A DNA stretch of 64,000 nt from Nitratireductor mangrovi (GCF_007922615.2 NZ_CP042301.2:4791326-4855325), one strand, 5' to 3'; positions 44,533 to 53,311 are shown, counted from the stretch's first letter. Numbers and translations: made by a program. Notes: generated from the sequence alone by a model not told the origin.

Positions 44533-46265
44533 ACATGACAGCATCCCCTCGCATGCGTTGCGCGGTCTACACCCGCAAGTCGACCGAGGATGGACTGGAG
44601 CAGGAGTTCAACTCACTCGATGCCCAGCGTGAAGCCTGTGAAGCCTATATACGGTCGCAATCCTCGCTCGGCTGGAAGCTGGTGTCGGACCGCTATGACG
44701 ATGGCGGCATCTCCGGCGGCACCATGGACCGTCCTGCCCTGCAGCGGTTGCTTCAGCATATCCGCGGCGGACAGGTCGACGTGGTGGTGGTCTACAAGAT
44801 CGATCGCCTGACGCGATCGCTCTCCGACTTCGCCAGGATCGTGGACGTGTTCGATGAGGCGAAAGCCTCCTTCGTCTCCGTCACCCAGCAGTTCAACACC
44901 ACGACCTCCATGGGCAGGCTTACCCTCAATGTTCTTCTGTCATTCGCCCAGTTCGAACGCGAGGTCACGGCAGAGCGCATCCGCGACAAGATCGCGGCAT
45001 CGAAGAAGAAGGGCATGTGGATGGGCGGCGGCGTCCCGCTCGGCTATCGGGCCGAGAACCGGAAGCTGAAGATCGACGAGCAGGAAGCCGGGATCGTCCG
45101 CTTTCTGTTCAATCGTTATCTGGAACTGAAGTCTGTACGCGCCCTTGCCGCCGAGGCGAATGCGAAGCGCTTTCCTGCACGGTCCACGCGCAGACCAAAA
45201 GCCCCAGAGGAAGATAGCTTCGAGACGCCGGCCTCGTCCGGTTCGGCGGTGCGCCACTTCGGACGCGGCCCGCTCTACCACCTGCTGTCCAACCCGACCT
45301 ACATCGGCAAGGTGAGGCATCGTCAGAAGATCTATGAAGGTGAGCACGAGGCAATCATAAGCGCCGAGACTTTTGCCGCAGCGCAGGCGCTTCTCTCGGC
45401 CCAGGCGCCGGTACGCTCGTCAGCGACGAACGCCGCGGATATCCATCTTCTGACCGGCATCCTGTTCGACGAAGAGGGAACCGGCCTGCGATCGGTCCAC
45501 ACGAAGAAGGGCAATGTCCGCTACCGCTATTACGTTTCGAAGGCTTGTGTGGAGGAGCGAGGCAAGTCCGATCGAAACGGCTGGCGGCTCCCGGCACGAC
45601 AGATCGAGCAGGTGGTGGAGGACGAGCTTGCCAACATCCTGACCAATCCCCGGCGAATGTCGCATCTGATCGCGGACCAGATCCCGGCAGATCGCTTCGC
45701 CGCGGCGATCGATCAGGCATCGGCGCTTTACGCAAGCTACAAAACTTGCACTCCACAGCACCAACGCGATCTGGTCCGACAACTGTTCCCGCGGATCGAG
45801 CTGACATCCGCCAAGCTGATTCTGCGCTTCGACGCGAAGGCTCTGGCCGAACTGTTGGTCGGCAATGCTTCGGTGAGCGATGCGGAGAACGATCGGCAAC
45901 TCACTTCCATCGAACGGCCGATCTCGCTGCGCCGCCGCGGCAAGGAGACGAAGATCGTTCTAACCGACAGCTCTGGACGAACCAGCGCTCCCGACGAGAA
46001 CCTGATCCAGATTCTGCAGAAGGCGCATTCCTACCTGGCCCAGCTGACCGACGGATCCGGCCGCAGAATCTGCGAGGTGGCTGCAGCCAACGGCATCGAC
46101 CGCTCCGACTTCAGCCGCGTTTTGCGACTGGCTTTCCTCGCACCGAAGATCACAGGTCAGATTCTTTCCGGGTCCCAGCCGCCCGAACTCACGGCTCAAA
46201 AACTCTCCCGCATGCCGGAGCTTCCCCACGCTTGGTCGCAGCAGCAGAGGCTCCTCGGTTGCTGA
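44529..46265 (+). CDS. Large serine recombinase
   Basis: This 578-aa site-specific recombinase has the resolvase catalytic domain with the nucleophile Ser18 in YTRKSTED, the DAQREACEAYI helix and VYKIDRLTRSLSDFARI. A recombinase domain (GYRAENRKLKIDEQEAGIV) and a long C-terminal region follow. The zinc-ribbon cysteines of many large serine recombinases are not evident. It is translationally coupled to DUF2924. It would integrate or excise an element by cutting DNA through a phosphoserine. It is intact by length and motif. Confidence 0.92.
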   Translation: MNMTASPRMRCAVYTRKSTEDGLEQEFNSLDAQREACEAYIRSQSSLGWKLVSDRYDDGGISGGTMDRPALQRLLQHIRGGQVDVVVVYKIDRLTRSLSDFARIVDVFDEAKASFVSVTQQFNTTTSMGRLTLNVLLSFAQFEREVTAERIRDKIAASKKKGMWMGGGVPLGYRAENRKLKIDEQEAGIVRFLFNRYLELKSVRALAAEANAKRFPARSTRRPKAPEEDSFETPASSGSAVRHFGRGPLYHLLSNPTYIGKVRHRQKIYEGEHEAIISAETFAAAQALLSAQAPVRSSATNAADIHLLTGILFDEEGTGLRSVHTKKGNVRYRYYVSKACVEERGKSDRNGWRLPARQIEQVVEDELANILTNPRRMSHLIADQIPADRFAAAIDQASALYASYKTCTPQHQRDLVRQLFPRIELTSAKLILRFDAKALAELLVGNASVSDAENDRQLTSIERPISLRRRGKETKIVLTDSSGRTSAPDENLIQILQKAHSYLAQLTDGSGRRICEVAAANGIDRSDFSRVLRLAFLAPKITGQILSGSQPPELTAQKLSRMPELPHAWSQQQRLLGC

Positions 46266-46526
46266 CAAGTCACACTTAGCTACCCGACAGCCCTCACTCG
46301 CCGGGGCGCGTTCCGTTGCAGCTTCCCTGCATCAACCGACCATCGCTGCCGCAAACATGGGGACGCCCGGAACGCCCTACAGAGACGGGCGCCGGAACTG
46401 CGCTCCAAAGAGACACTATCTGTCCCCAAGTTTGCAAACAAGGAATTGAAGGCGCCGCCAAGCCTCGGAAAACGCGCCGCTTTTCCGGGTATCACCAGAG
46501 ACGGCTCGGAAAGTCTGCGAAGCGGG
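46266..46526. other. Intergenic after recombinase gene
   Basis: No gene is supported. It begins with GTCACACTTAGCTACC, similar to the edge before the trio (42983). The rest has no repeat or motif I can name until the composite repeat at 46527. Confidence 0.4.
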
Positions 46527-46941
46527 GGACTGGGTGGTGCCGAGTGTAGTCTGCGGCTAACCGGTCTCTGAGCTCAGTTCCCTGATAACAGGAAATTTAC
46601 AGGGAAATTCCTGTTTCTTGCGACATATCTCGTCATTCTTGGCTGAATTTCCCGCGCCAAATCAGTGGCTTGCCGGGCAACTCCCTGTTCCTTGAACAGG
46701 GAATCTTTCGCTCGCGATCAGGGAAGGCTCTCCGGTAACAGGGAATTTGGCGCCCACGAGCGGTCAGTTCGTTGTCGTTAGGTGGGATTGCATTGCGGTT
46801 ACCCGGGAAACGACTGTCGTCGGGCGGGAACGCGGTGACGTTGTGCGGGAGTGTCTTCCGCCTTGGCGGGAAGTCGTTGCCGGATGGTGAACTGACATCG
46901 CGCCTGCGTGGGAACGCGATGCAGTCTGGTGAGATAAGATT
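46527..46941 (+). repeat. Composite intergenic repeat, copy B
   Basis: It has the same plan and orientation as 19716-20191: a header (GGTGCCGAGTGTAGTCTG), then several TTCCCTGTTA / AACAGGGAA palindromic pieces (for example ACTCCCTGTTCC with GAACAGGGAATC at 46680-46712), then a 21-bp array from about 46753. The palindromic part is richer than in copy A. Confidence 0.7.
46753..46941 (+). repeat. Degenerate array of nine 21-bp units
   Basis: In-register 21-bp units start at 46753, 46774, 46795, 46816, 46837, 46858, 46879, 46900 and 46921. GGGAA or GGGA at unit positions 11-15 is kept in most; the first, 46879 and last units are weak. The unit pattern is the same as in the array at 19961-20191. 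Confidence 0.65.
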
Positions 46942-47392
46942 GTCCTATTAAGGACTGCTCCGAGGTCCGACCTGTTTGGTGGCAGGAGCCTCGTCGCGTT
47001 TCCGGTCATCCGTATGTGAGGAAGTTCGTTGGTCGTGTTTCGAGGGTGCGCGCGGGTGTGCAGGCGGATCGCGTCTGCCAAGGTTCCGTCGTGTGTCTCG
47101 ACGGCCTTGTTGCGGGCTCCGAGCCCGCTCGATCTTTCGCGAGCTGCCGATCACGCGCTTGTGATCGGTCATCGGCAGCGCCAAAGCTTGCCGTTCAAAA
47201 ATGCCAAATCCTTGAAGCTCCTTTCAAGCCCCTCTTGAAGGGGTTTTTGAAGGCTGGGCGTTCAAAAGTGCACAGAATCCAGCATTTGCAATGGTTGCAA
47301 GCCCATTTGAGGACCTTGCAAGACGGTCGCTGTTCACCCAATGTTCTCATTCGTGCGTCCCTGGGAACGCGATGCGAGGACAAGGAGAGACC
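46942..47392. other. Intergenic before methyltransferase copy 2
   Basis: No gene is supported. GTGATCGGTCATCGGCAG around 47160 and a cluster of TTCAAA/TTGAAG words (47190-47275) resemble the TTCAAA-rich stretch before copy 1 (39838-39880). An intrinsic terminator-like hairpin lies at 47229-47248. Confidence 0.4.
47229..47248 (+). terminator. Intrinsic terminator-like hairpin
   Basis: CCCCT pairs with AGGGG around CTTGA and is followed by TTTTT. It lies 145 bp before methyltransferase copy 2, on the same strand, so it would isolate that operon from upstream transcription or act as an attenuator. Confidence 0.55.
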
Positions 47393-48769
47393 ATGGACCT
47401 TCACCACTCGAACATCGAGATCATGCCGGTAGCGGGTCTGCGCCCCTATGCGCAGAACGCGCGTACGCACTCCAGGAAGCAGATCGGCCAGATCGCTGAC
47501 AGCATCCGACGCTTCGGCTTCACCAATCCCGTCCTGGTCAGTGACGAGAACGAGATCGTCGCCGGTCATGGACGGGTCCTTGCAGCCAGGCAACTCGGTA
47601 TGGCGGATGTACCGGTGTTGCGGCTGTCGCATCTGTCGGCGGAAGAGCGACGAGCCTATGTGCTGGCCGACAACAAGCTGGCTCTCAATGCGGGCTGGGA
47701 TCAGGAACTCCTGGCACTCGAACTGCAGGCACTGATCGACCTTGAGTTCGATGTCACCATCACCGGCTTCTCGCTGGCCGAGATCGACCTGACGCTCGAT
47801 CACGCGCGGGAGGCCTCTGCGGCTTCCCCCGACAGCGCCGATCTGGTTCCGCCCTTGCCGGGACAAGCGGCCACCAAAACCGGTGATCTGTGGCAACTCG
47901 GACGCCATCGGCTTTTATGTGGCGATGCTCGGGCGTCTGCAGACGTCGAGCGTCTGGTGGGGGCAGGGCGGGTCGATCTGGTCTTCACCGATCCGCCCTA
48001 CAACGTGCCGATCCAGGGTCACGTCGGCGGCCTTGGCCGCACGCGTCATCGCGAGTTCGCCTTTGCCTCGGGTGAGATGAGCGAGGCGGAGTTCACCGAG
48101 TTCCTGCGATCCACGCTCGGCAATGCCGCTTCCGTCGCGAAGGACGGTGCGATTGCCTTCGTCTGCATGGACTGGCGTCACATGCGCGAGTTGGTGGCGG
48201 CGGCGGATGGCTTGTTCTCGGAGCTGAAGAACCTGTGCGTCTGGAACAAGACCAATGGCGGCATGGGCAGCTTCTACCGCTCCAAGCATGAGCTGGTCTT
48301 CGTTTACAAGATCGGCACGGCGCCACACACCAATGCCTTCGGCCTTGGCGAGACCGGTCGCTATCGCACCAATGTTTGGGACTATGCCGGTATCAGCAGT
48401 CTCGGCGCCAGCCGGGCTGACGAGCTCGCCATGCATCCGACCGTCAAGCCGGTCGCCATGATTGCCGATGCGATCCGCGACTGTTCGAAGCGAGGCGAGG
48501 TCGTACTCGACATCTTTGGCGGGTCCGGCTCGACGCTGATTGCCGCCGAGAGCTGCGGGCGTGAGGCTCGCCTCATAGAGTTCGACGCCATCTACTGCGA
48601 CACCATCATCCGCCGCTGGCAGACCTACACCGGCAAGCGGGCAACGCTTGTCGGCGACGGGCGCTGCTTCGAGGAGATCGCGGCCGAGCGGCTGGGACAG
48701 GCTGACCAGAATAGTGCTTCAACCAAATCGGTGCGTGGTAGTGGCCTCCGCCGAGGGCGCCACGCATGA
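47393..48769 (+). CDS. Orphan ParB-domain / beta-class adenine DNA methyltransferase, copy 2
   Basis: This is a 458-aa near-copy of the protein at 40014-41390 with the same ParB domain, TDPPYNVPIQG and FGGSGSTLIAAE motifs. By my count about 10 of the first 33 residues differ from copy 1, but only about 11 of the remaining 425. The same GGACAAGGAGAGACC precedes the ATG. It overlaps the DUF5681 gene by 4 bp and is followed by the ATPase/nuclease cargo. Both copies look intact. Confidence 0.9.
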   Translation: MDLHHSNIEIMPVAGLRPYAQNARTHSRKQIGQIADSIRRFGFTNPVLVSDENEIVAGHGRVLAARQLGMADVPVLRLSHLSAEERRAYVLADNKLALNAGWDQELLALELQALIDLEFDVTITGFSLAEIDLTLDHAREASAASPDSADLVPPLPGQAATKTGDLWQLGRHRLLCGDARASADVERLVGAGRVDLVFTDPPYNVPIQGHVGGLGRTRHREFAFASGEMSEAEFTEFLRSTLGNAASVAKDGAIAFVCMDWRHMRELVAAADGLFSELKNLCVWNKTNGGMGSFYRSKHELVFVYKIGTAPHTNAFGLGETGRYRTNVWDYAGISSLGASRADELAMHPTVKPVAMIADAIRDCSKRGEVVLDIFGGSGSTLIAAESCGREARLIEFDAIYCDTIIRRWQTYTGKRATLVGDGRCFEEIAAERLGQADQNSASTKSVRGSGLRRGRHA

Positions 48770-49785
48770 GCGACGGTGGAGAGAAGTCCAGTCAAGAGCC
48801 GAAGCCCATTGCCGACAAGGCCGTGGCCAGAGCGAAGGAGCAGATCATCGGGGGCGTCGGCTACAGGAACCCACCGAAGGCGACACGCTTCCAGAGGGGG
48901 CAGTCGGGCAATCCCGGCGGGCGCCCCCGTGCACCGAAGGCCGAAGGCCTGACGCTCGAAGATCAGCCGCTCTTGCAGGCCGTGCACGATCAGGCTGCCA
49001 AACCGATCAGAATGAGGGAAGGGGATACCGTCCTGGAAGTCCCCACGCGAGAAGCCGTTACCCGCTCGGTGATGGTGGCAGCACTCAAGGGCAATGCTCG
49101 CTCACAGGGCCTTGCACTCGACCTGATCCGGTCTGCCGACATCCAGCGGGCGCACGACAGGTCGAAACGGCAGGCCTTCGCGCATGAGTTCAAACGCGTG
49201 CAGACGAGACGGTTCGAACGAGCAGTCGAAGCCGGCGAGGAGACGAGACGGATTCTCCCGCATCCCGACGATATCGTCATCGACGACGACTACGGCTACC
49301 ATTTTGCAGGCCCTGTCGACGAAGCCGAACTGTGCAAGGTCGAACAGATAGTCCGCTACCGTGACGCACTGATCATGCAGGACGTGCTGGACGAGCGGCT
49401 GGCGGCGCGCCAGGCAAGCCAAACCGAGCAACCGGACAGGTCCGAGCAATCAGGTGCCTTGCTCTTTGCCAGTGTTCTCGACTCGACCTTGCCGTCACGC
49501 TTCCGTCTTGATGACACCACCATCATCCTTCGGCAGACGCGCTACGAAGCGGTCAATCTGCGACAGCTGCTCAAGGACACCTATCGCGCCTGGAAAGCAG
49601 CCGGCGCCAAAGACAAACGTGGCGTTCGGTTTACCGATCTGCAGTCAGCGCACAAACTGCTAACGAACGTAATCGACTTCGTGCAGGCAGTTCGCGAAGG
49701 CCGCATTGATGTCGATGCAATTGCCCGCGGTGAGTTTGACGAGACGTCGCGTCCATTCATTCGAGGCAACGGCTCGGTGGCGTAG
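48766..49785 (+). CDS. DUF5681 domain protein, copy 2
   Basis: This 339-aa protein is a near-copy of the one at 41387-42406; I count nine differences, mostly after residue 260 (for example GAKDKRGVRFTDL here against GASAKRGARFADL). The DUF5681 N-terminal signature RFQRGQSGNPGGRP is unchanged. It ends 171 bp before the end of the convergent ATPase gene. Confidence 0.88.
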   Translation: MSDGGEKSSQEPKPIADKAVARAKEQIIGGVGYRNPPKATRFQRGQSGNPGGRPRAPKAEGLTLEDQPLLQAVHDQAAKPIRMREGDTVLEVPTREAVTRSVMVAALKGNARSQGLALDLIRSADIQRAHDRSKRQAFAHEFKRVQTRRFERAVEAGEETRRILPHPDDIVIDDDYGYHFAGPVDEAELCKVEQIVRYRDALIMQDVLDERLAARQASQTEQPDRSEQSGALLFASVLDSTLPSRFRLDDTTIILRQTRYEAVNLRQLLKDTYRAWKAAGAKDKRGVRFTDLQSAHKLLTNVIDFVQAVREGRIDVDAIARGEFDETSRPFIRGNGSVA

Positions 49786-49956
49786 AACCGAGGAATCAGA
49801 AGGGCAGAAACGGGGCCGTGACCGGACCGTCCGTTTTCGGGCCCGACGAAACGGTAGCTGCCGTTCGTTGCGGAGCGCGTACATGACTGCTGTCGATTCC
49901 AAGTTCATGCACCCACAGCTTCGGCGTGAGCGGAGTCGCTTGCTATCCGTCAGTTC

Positions 49957-52356
49957 TCAAGCCACCCAGTCGAGCTTAAGTGCTCCACAACGGCAAGCGA
50001 TCTTCTTATCGCCGGGGATAACGGCATCGGCGCGAACCGGCTGAGCGCACACATTGCAGATGAACAGCGAAGCGAGCTTTTCGATATCCTCAAAAAGCAC
50101 GTCAACATCCTCGGTAGAAATCGGGTCAGGATTGTCGTGCGAATCGACGTTCGCGATCAGCGCAGATCCGGCCAGGTCAGAAAATATCGGCAGTTCAGAC
50201 GTTGCGCGGGATTTTGATTTGAGCGTCGAGCGAAGCTGACTCAGCAGTTCGTCCGGCATGCGCTTTTCGTTGACGTCGTTGTAGCGGAAGGCAACTCGCA
50301 CCTGAAGCGCGTGGCATATCTGCTTGAGCAGGGATTCCAGAAGCTTGCGCAGGTCATTCGTCACATCATGCTTGCCACGCTTCTTTTCGATCAGTGCCCG
50401 GAAGGTCGCCGGGCTGTCGTCCAGCATGATGCCGTTCTCGTTGTCGGCGAGCACCTCCTTGAAAAGCCATCCGCTCTCCGCAAGCTCCTTCTTGATGAGG
50501 TCGAACCAGATCGCCTCATGGGTCAGCAGGATGATCTGCCAGTCGGCGAACTCTTCCTTTAGAAGACGCAGCAGCCGGCGGCGGTGACGGATATCGAAGC
50601 TTGTGACGATGTCATCCAGCACCATGAAGCGGGCGTGCTTGTTGAAGATGCGCGCATTCGAGAGAAACAGGACGATGCCGAGGCTGTTGATGTGACTCTC
50701 GCTCAGATATTTGTGGGGCGGGTGCGTCACCTTCCCATGAAATGAGAACTCGAACTCGACGCCTTCTTCGCCCACCATCCGAAGACGGACCTTGTCGACA
50801 CTCTCGTTCGGATGCAGTCTACCATAGAAGCGTCCGACATCTTCGCTGACCGTATCCAGCACATCCTGAAGCGCATCGTTCTGAACTTTGATGAAGGCCT
50901 CGAACATCGCCGAAAGCGTCAGAATCTGCTGCTCGTATTGACTGCGCTTCTTGTGATTCTCCCGATAATCACGCAGATGCTGCTCCAGCTGTTGCAGCGT
51001 CGTGATAAGCTCGGTGATGCTCTTCTCCTGTTCAGTCAGTTCAAGCTTACCTGCCTCTTCTTTGGCCTGTTCTGCCGATGATTTCACCGCGTCCGACAAG
51101 GCCGCCAGATTGGCAGCAAGAGCCTCGTCCGGCTCATAGGCATCGAGGGTCTCGAAGCGATCGCGGACCTGCTTATACAATGTCCGAAGTGGGTCTGTGG
51201 CCGCGCGCAACTCGAACAAAAAAGTCGAGAACTGCGGGATATCGGCGAACTCCTTCGCGACTTCGCCGGCGTGCTTGCCAACCGTTGCCACGGCTTCGAG
51301 CAGCCTTTCCTTTGCGCCTTTGACCGCATCGTGCTGTTGCTGGAGCGTGGCGATCTCCAGCAGCCGGGCTTTGACCTCGACCTTGAGGGTTTCAAGATCG
51401 TAGTCGGTCAGGCAGAAAGGGCACTGTGCATCCGTGAACAGCCCCTCTTCGAGGACGTTCTTGCCCCGAGAAAGGAAGTCGCCGATGCGCAGTTTTCTGA
51501 CATTCGCCCGTTCTTCGGTCAGCCTTGCATAAGGTGCGGCGAACGCATCCAGGGCCGACTGCACCTCAGCGATCTCTGTCTTAAGGGTTGAGCAGTGCCG
51601 CTCCAGTTGCTTTAGCTTCTCAGCGGCCTGAATTTTCTTGGGATCGGCTGCACGGCTGCGCAGTTCCTGAATAGCCGCCACGTATGAGGCCGCGTCATTG
51701 ATCGCCGTTTCGAGACCGTAGGGCTTCGTCCGTTCGGAAGCAATTTCGTGGAATCGGTCGAACTCGGAGACCACTTCGCCGACAAGGTCGACCATCTTCC
51801 CCTGCAATGATTCCATCTGCCCTTTGGCGCTGGCATAGCCCGGGTCCCGCTGCAGGGCGTTGCGGGTCTGCTGGATCGCGTCGCGAAACTGGATGATCTC
51901 ATCGTAACCGATGATTGAGGCGATCGCCTTGCGCTTGTCGCTCTTGGTGCTGTCGAGGAATCGAGTGATCTGGGAATGACGCAAGAAAATCCGGTCATCC
52001 TTCAGGCGCTCAACAAGGCCGGGGAAATCATCGCCGTCGCACGCCAGCGACGTTTTCAGGTCCGCGGAAAGTGTCTTCGTTCCCGATCTATCCTTGCCGT
52101 CAAACTGAATCGTGACACTGCTGCCATCCTGTTCATCGCAGTGGACGTGGCGCAACGCCGCGTGCCGGCAGTCTTCACGCCACAGATGGCCAACTCTGTC
52201 CATGATGAACCACTCCAGCGCATCGGTGATGGTGCTCTTGCCGGAAGCATTCTCGCCATAAATGGCGATGCTCTTATGGTGCTTTGTGAAGTCTAGGGAG
52301 AGTTCGAATCGCGCCCCCCGAAACCTGGCGGCGTGGAGCTGCCGAAGCCTCGTCAT
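49957..52356 (-). CDS. Zinc-hook SMC/RecF-like ATPase (candidate defence protein)
   Basis: This 799-aa ABC-class ATPase has Walker A YGENASGKST (residues 33-42), long coiled coils, a CPFC zinc hook at 312-315, coils back, an SMC-type signature LSESHINSLG (551-560), Walker B FMVLDDIVTSFD (577-588) and switch His613 in LLTHE. A C-terminal zinc ribbon follows (C767, C770, C788, C790). The plan is that of Rad50/RloC-like proteins but the zinc ribbon tail is unusual. It is the second gene of an operon with a 70-aa protein (4-bp overlap) and divergent from a GIY-YIG nuclease gene. A role in nucleic-acid sensing or anti-phage defence is inferred. Confidence 0.85.
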   Translation of the reverse strand: MTRLRQLHAARFRGARFELSLDFTKHHKSIAIYGENASGKSTITDALEWFIMDRVGHLWREDCRHAALRHVHCDEQDGSSVTIQFDGKDRSGTKTLSADLKTSLACDGDDFPGLVERLKDDRIFLRHSQITRFLDSTKSDKRKAIASIIGYDEIIQFRDAIQQTRNALQRDPGYASAKGQMESLQGKMVDLVGEVVSEFDRFHEIASERTKPYGLETAINDAASYVAAIQELRSRAADPKKIQAAEKLKQLERHCSTLKTEIAEVQSALDAFAAPYARLTEERANVRKLRIGDFLSRGKNVLEEGLFTDAQCPFCLTDYDLETLKVEVKARLLEIATLQQQHDAVKGAKERLLEAVATVGKHAGEVAKEFADIPQFSTFLFELRAATDPLRTLYKQVRDRFETLDAYEPDEALAANLAALSDAVKSSAEQAKEEAGKLELTEQEKSITELITTLQQLEQHLRDYRENHKKRSQYEQQILTLSAMFEAFIKVQNDALQDVLDTVSEDVGRFYGRLHPNESVDKVRLRMVGEEGVEFEFSFHGKVTHPPHKYLSESHINSLGIVLFLSNARIFNKHARFMVLDDIVTSFDIRHRRRLLRLLKEEFADWQIILLTHEAIWFDLIKKELAESGWLFKEVLADNENGIMLDDSPATFRALIEKKRGKHDVTNDLRKLLESLLKQICHALQVRVAFRYNDVNEKRMPDELLSQLRSTLKSKSRATSELPIFSDLAGSALIANVDSHDNPDPISTEDVDVLFEDIEKLASLFICNVCAQPVRADAVIPGDKKIACRCGALKLDWVA

Positions 52357-52565
52357 AGAAAATCCTGCTTATCGGTGCCGGAGGGTGCTACCGACGCGCG
52401 GTCGGCTTCGAGGCTGCGCAACAAATTCGTCTTCGTCAGCTTACCTTCATCCCGAAGCGCCTTGACGGCCGCAACGGTTTTCGGTTCCAGATCGGGGCTC
52501 TGTGCCATTTGGTCGATAAAGGCGGTTACCACCTCGTCTGCGGACCTGATATTGTCACCTATCAT
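52353..52565 (-). CDS. Small helical protein coupled to the ATPase
   Basis: This 70-aa acidic protein (MIGDNIRSADEVVTAFIDQM...) is predicted helical and matches no family I know. GGGGGAACAATA precedes its ATG at 52565, and its stop overlaps the ATPase start by 4 bp, so the two are co-translated. It may be an adaptor or an inhibitor of the ATPase. It starts 22 bp from the divergent nuclease gene. Confidence 0.7.
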   Translation of the reverse strand: MIGDNIRSADEVVTAFIDQMAQSPDLEPKTVAAVKALRDEGKLTKTNLLRSLEADRASVAPSGTDKQDFL

Positions 52566-52587
52566 TATTGTTCCCCCGAGGTCACCC

Positions 52588-53055
52588 GTGCGGATCGTTT
52601 TCTCAGAAAACTACAACTTACGCGAACAGGAGATCAAGTTTGTGCAGGGGGTTGTGGGGTTATACTTCATTTATCTGGAGCGGCTGGCGGTCCCATATCC
52701 GTTCAGCTCCTCTCGTCTCATCTATATCGGGATGAGCGAATCGAGGCAGAACAGCATCGGGTTGCGGCTTCGCGGCCACCTTACCGGGCAGTCAGGGAAT
52801 CTCGGAATTCGCAATTACGCAGCCCGCCACTCGACCAAATTCTCATACTACTCGCTCGACGTGCTACGGCGCGGCGGAACGGGCGACTTGTTCCAACTCG
52901 AAAGCTTCTTTCTGAGGGATTTTCAGGCCCACCTGGGGTGCTTCCCAATCTGTAATGGCCAAGCGGGCATCGAGCGGGCGGACGTGCCATTGGTTCCTCT
53001 GGAGCTGAGAGTGGACTGGCGCTTTTTCGATGAATCGTCGGCGACAGAAACTTAG
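52588..53055 (+). CDS. GIY-YIG nuclease-like protein
   Basis: This 155-aa protein has all landmarks of a GIY-YIG catalytic domain: GLYFIYL (the GIY strand), RLIYIGMS (the YIG strand), RLRGHL with the conserved Arg, LESFFLRDF with the catalytic Glu, and FPICNGQ with the Asn. The GTG at 52588 is chosen because GAGG lies six bases before it; there is no ATG near. The open frame runs further upstream but only as antisense to the small gene. It is a single-domain nuclease, divergent from the zinc-hook ATPase operon. A joint defence role is inferred. Confidence 0.78.
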   Translation: MRIVFSENYNLREQEIKFVQGVVGLYFIYLERLAVPYPFSSSRLIYIGMSESRQNSIGLRLRGHLTGQSGNLGIRNYAARHSTKFSYYSLDVLRRGGTGDLFQLESFFLRDFQAHLGCFPICNGQAGIERADVPLVPLELRVDWRFFDESSATET

Positions 53056-53311
53056 TCGACACGCTTCGTTTCCAGTTTAAGACGTTCCGAAAATCGGGAA
53101 GCACGTCAATTGGATGGATGCCCTGTGGCGCGCGCTCAAACCATTGTATGCGTGCCGCCGCAAATCGTTCCCGAAGTTGAACCGCCGTGACCGGACAAAA
53201 AATTCTCTTACGTTTCGGGAACGCGGCACCGGGTCCACTCATCCAATGGGCGAACGGAGCGATTGCCCCATTACACCGACCGGCCGTCCTGCCGCCATAA
53301 GGAGTTCGATT
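53056..53311. other. Intergenic before folE
   Basis: No intact gene is seen. On the minus strand, about 53060-53210, a stretch reads like coding sequence (RERFAAARIQWFERAPQGIH) without a start or recognisable domain, so it may be a gene remnant marking the right edge of the mobile region. Confidence 0.35.

Noticed and set aside
46948..47184. Minus-strand 78-codon frame before methyltransferase copy 2
   Set aside because: Arg/Pro/His-rich, no start signal and no domain; this interval is better read as non-coding repeat flank.
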